The translations under genes were made by a program, and so were the position numbers. This document shows, piece after piece, positions 61,950 through 64,000 of a stretch of 64,000 bases of DNA. Position 1 is the stretch's first letter, and the number at the start of each line of letters is the position of its first letter. The notes below the pieces were generated by a model. The model did not search any database. It saw only the letters and a program-made list of their open reading frames with translations, and was not told the DNA's origin. Source of the stretch: Rossellomorea vietnamensis (GTDB lineage: Bacteria > Bacillota > Bacilli > Bacillales > Bacillaceae_B); the NCBI RefSeq assembly GCF_025398035.1, contig NZ_CP104558.1, positions 1,364,001-1,428,000 on the forward strand, read 5' to 3'.

Positions 61950-63322
61950 TGCTCCATGCATATAAAGTCGAATACTTCCAAGATGAAGAAAGCACCCTAT
62001 ACCTTCCTTCCGGGTTCAAAACCGGGGAAGACACCTTTCCACATACCGTGGTACTCGGGACCGGAAGACAACCTGCCAGCTGCAGGCGCCATCCGAATGG
62101 CCGTAACGTGATGGGAATCAGTACAGGTTTAGCGGAAAAGCTGCACCTTCCTTCAAAAGTGGATTCCCTCTCCCTCTATTGTAAAGACGAATGTCTACAC
62201 GCAGGGGTACTGATTGGAATATTCACTGCGGGTTTCACAAGTTTCCGGTTAAGTCCCATCGGACAACGCTCCCACTTCTTCAAGAAACTATTATCGGTTC
62301 AATCTTCCTTGGGAGTCATCCCCTTTGTATTTGGAGAACAGCATATTGATTGGGAAAATGGACTCATTAAAGGATTCTTTCATTTTGGGGAAGGATGGGA
62401 AACGGAAGAAATCCCTTTCCCGAATGTGATTTATGACAGACTCCCAAACAGACAGAGTGAAAAGCGGAAAACCTATCAGGGACTGAAGGAGAGACTGGAA
62501 AGAGAATACGGCATTCCGTGGTATAATCCAGGATTCTTCAATAAACTCGACCTATTCGAGAGATTGGAAAATGACCCCACTGTTCAACACTTCCTTCCTG
62601 AAACCAGGCCGTTCCAATCATTCGAAGAAATGGAGCGGATGCTTTCCGCCTATAACCATATTTATTTGAAGCCGAAGAACGGGAGTCTCGGAAACGGAAT
62701 ACACAAAATCACATATAACCGGTCCACAGAAGAGTATTACTGCCGTTTCAGGGACGGTGATCAGAAGAACCGCTTACTTAAGTTTAAATCACTGGAGCTG
62801 TTGGCCAATACAGTGTTCAAAAGCCGGAATCTGGACTCCTTTATCGTCCAGCAGGGTATCTCCTTACTGAAAGAAAATAATCGTCCCATCGACTTCAGGG
62901 TCCATACCAATAAAGACGAAGAAGGAAACTGGCAAGTCAGTGCAATGGCAGGAAAAGTAGCGGGAACGGGAAGTGTGACGACACATGCGAACAATGGTGG
63001 AGAAGTGAGGGTCCTTTCAGAACTGTTCCCGGAAGAAAAGGAAAGACAAACCATTGAAGGGTCATTAAAGGACGCGGCTTTATTGTTGTCACACGCCATT
63101 GAGGGGAATCTTGAAGGGTTCATCGGTGAAATAGGCTTCGATTTCGGTGTGGACGACAACCATCGCATTTGGATGTTTGAAGCAAACTCAAAGCCTGGCA
63201 GATCGATATTCTCACATCCTGACTTAAAAAGGTTTGACTTACTAACAAGGAAACTCGCCTTATCATTTGGTATTTTCCTCACCCACCAAAGCTTGGATCA
63301 TCCCGAGGAAATGATACCATGA
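61949..63322 (+). CDS. yheD: ATP-grasp spore-coat-associated protein YheD
   Basis: A 457-residue paralogue, near the size of B. subtilis YheD (453). Motifs: YLKPKNGSLGNGIHKI, PIDFRVHTNKDEEGNW and IGFDFGVDDNHRIWMFEANSKPGR. N-terminal domain of about 180 residues shares the LPNRQSEK and NVIYDRLP segments with the other copies. GAGGTGATT precedes ATG 61949, which overlaps the yheC stop by one base; translational coupling is likely. Confidence 0.9.
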   Translation: MLHAYKVEYFQDEESTLYLPSGFKTGEDTFPHTVVLGTGRQPASCRRHPNGRNVMGISTGLAEKLHLPSKVDSLSLYCKDECLHAGVLIGIFTAGFTSFRLSPIGQRSHFFKKLLSVQSSLGVIPFVFGEQHIDWENGLIKGFFHFGEGWETEEIPFPNVIYDRLPNRQSEKRKTYQGLKERLEREYGIPWYNPGFFNKLDLFERLENDPTVQHFLPETRPFQSFEEMERMLSAYNHIYLKPKNGSLGNGIHKITYNRSTEEYYCRFRDGDQKNRLLKFKSLELLANTVFKSRNLDSFIVQQGISLLKENNRPIDFRVHTNKDEEGNWQVSAMAGKVAGTGSVTTHANNGGEVRVLSELFPEEKERQTIEGSLKDAALLLSHAIEGNLEGFIGEIGFDFGVDDNHRIWMFEANSKPGRSIFSHPDLKRFDLLTRKLALSFGIFLTHQSLDHPEEMIP

Positions 63323-64000
63323 ACATCCTTTACGACCGGATGAAGAAGACCTTTTTTCACGGGGAAGAACCCATTACTACCTATGGATTTGCGAAGGATT
63401 CCTTTCTCTTATCCTCTATAGCTTCCAATCAATGCTATACCTTTACCATCTCTCACCGAAAGGGGAATCGTCCCGCGATCCCCTTAGTCGGCATCGTTTC
63501 AAGTAAAGAAGGAAAAAACAAATATAAGGGAAACTTTGAATTATTCCGGTCGATACAACAGGACGTCGAGCAGTCTGGAGGAATCTGTTTCGTCTTCTCC
63601 CCGCAGGATGTACTGGGCGATTCGATAGAGGGGATCATGTATAATCATGTTTTACACAAATGGGTAAGATGCCTGTTTCCCGTTCCGAACGTCATTTACA
63701 ATCGGGTCCCATCAAGGCATGCCGAGCAAAACCAAGCATACGAAAAGCTTCTTCGTTTTATCAAGAAACATGGGATTCCATTCTTCAATCCCCATTTCTT
63801 TAATAAATGGGAAATCCACGAGCTGTTGTCCAAAAATGATGAGCTCAAAGCATATTTGCCGCAGACCGAGCTGGTTACCGATGAAGCCTCCCTTTCACGT
63901 TTCTTGACCACTCATCATAAAATATATGTTAAACACGCTCTCGCTTCGCAAGGAAAAGGGATTCGCCTGATTGAACTGGATGACAGAGGCGGGGTCCTAT
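63319..64000 (+). CDS. ATP-grasp YheC/YheD-family protein, gene 4, 3' end outside window
   Basis: ATG 63319 overlaps the yheD stop by 4 nt (ATGA). The visible 227 residues show the family N-terminal domain: VPNVIYNRVPSRHAE, then IPFFNPHFFNKWEIHELL and the start of the ATP-grasp loop YVKHALASQGKGIRLIEL. No stop before the window end; catalytic C-terminal motifs are not visible. Fourth consecutive paralogue. Confidence 0.85.
   Translation, partial: MNILYDRMKKTFFHGEEPITTYGFAKDSFLLSSIASNQCYTFTISHRKGNRPAIPLVGIVSSKEGKNKYKGNFELFRSIQQDVEQSGGICFVFSPQDVLGDSIEGIMYNHVLHKWVRCLFPVPNVIYNRVPSRHAEQNQAYEKLLRFIKKHGIPFFNPHFFNKWEIHELLSKNDELKAYLPQTELVTDEASLSRFLTTHHKIYVKHALASQGKGIRLIELDDRGGVL

Overview
The window is a chromosomal segment from an endospore-forming Bacillaceae bacterium. 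It carries spore-coat and sporulation genes (cotH, sleL-like, YjcZ peptides, yheC/yheD, yhaL), low-to-moderate GC, strong AGGAGG ribosome sites, and a gene order that follows the Bacillus subtilis yhe-yha-ecs-yhg-yhf region closely. A Rossellomorea-like marine or soil Bacillaceae is my best guess for the genus, but the sequence alone does not prove it. I see no rRNA, tRNA, CRISPR array, prophage or plasmid origin.

Left part (1-12.5 kb), the most strain-specific section: a 5'-cut cotH coat kinase, a YeeE/YedE sulfur-compound permease, an AEC-family carrier, and a malate module (maeN transporter plus malK-malR two-component system). A complete IS1182-type insertion sequence (4956-6478) splits the malate module. 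It sits exactly in the terminator hairpin behind malR, duplicates 19 bp, and breaks no gene. Then come a zinc-free MDR dehydrogenase, a secreted beta-lactamase-fold serine hydrolase with a membrane tail, a 21-bp-period direct-repeat array and an enoyl-CoA hydratase.

Middle part (12.6-36.9 kb): lcfB with a FadR operator, lplJ, yhfI, yhfH, a two-domain YtkA-like lipoprotein, yhgE with its TetR regulator yhgD (three matching 23-bp palindromes suggest the operator), a LysM/GH18 cortex-lytic enzyme, the hemE-hemH-hemY coproporphyrin pathway with the heme-degrading monooxygenase hmoB divergent to it, an isochorismatase-fold protein lacking the usual cysteine, the envelope-stress system liaF-liaS-liaR, a transporter, a PAP2 phosphatase, the M20 hydrolase yhaA, a DoxX protein and ecsA-ecsB-ecsC.

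Between ecsA and hit lies 1.3 kb with no convincing gene. It holds two inverted copies of a GC-rich palindromic element and a decayed tandem repeat of about 133 bp ending in an orphan terminator.

Right part (38-64 kb): hit, trpP (with a TRAP-type triplet leader over its ribosome site), yhaH, scoC/hpr, yhaI, a DUF3267 protein, three tandem YjcZ micro-genes, prsA, yhaL-yhaM-yhaN-yhaO, the ABC exporter yhaQ-yhaP, yhzC, yhaR, an acyl-CoA ligase with a cre site, hemZ, yhaX, yheA, yheB, and a translationally coupled run of four ATP-grasp genes of the YheC/YheD spore-coat family, the last cut by the window end.

Functional themes: heme supply and turnover (hemEHY, hemZ, hmoB), fatty-acid activation and beta-oxidation under FadR/CcpA-type control (lcfB, echA, yhaR, acyl-CoA ligase), protein secretion and its regulation (prsA, ecsABC, scoC), envelope stress (liaFSR, yhgDE, PAP2), DNA/RNA end processing (yhaM, yhaN, yhaO) and spore envelope assembly.
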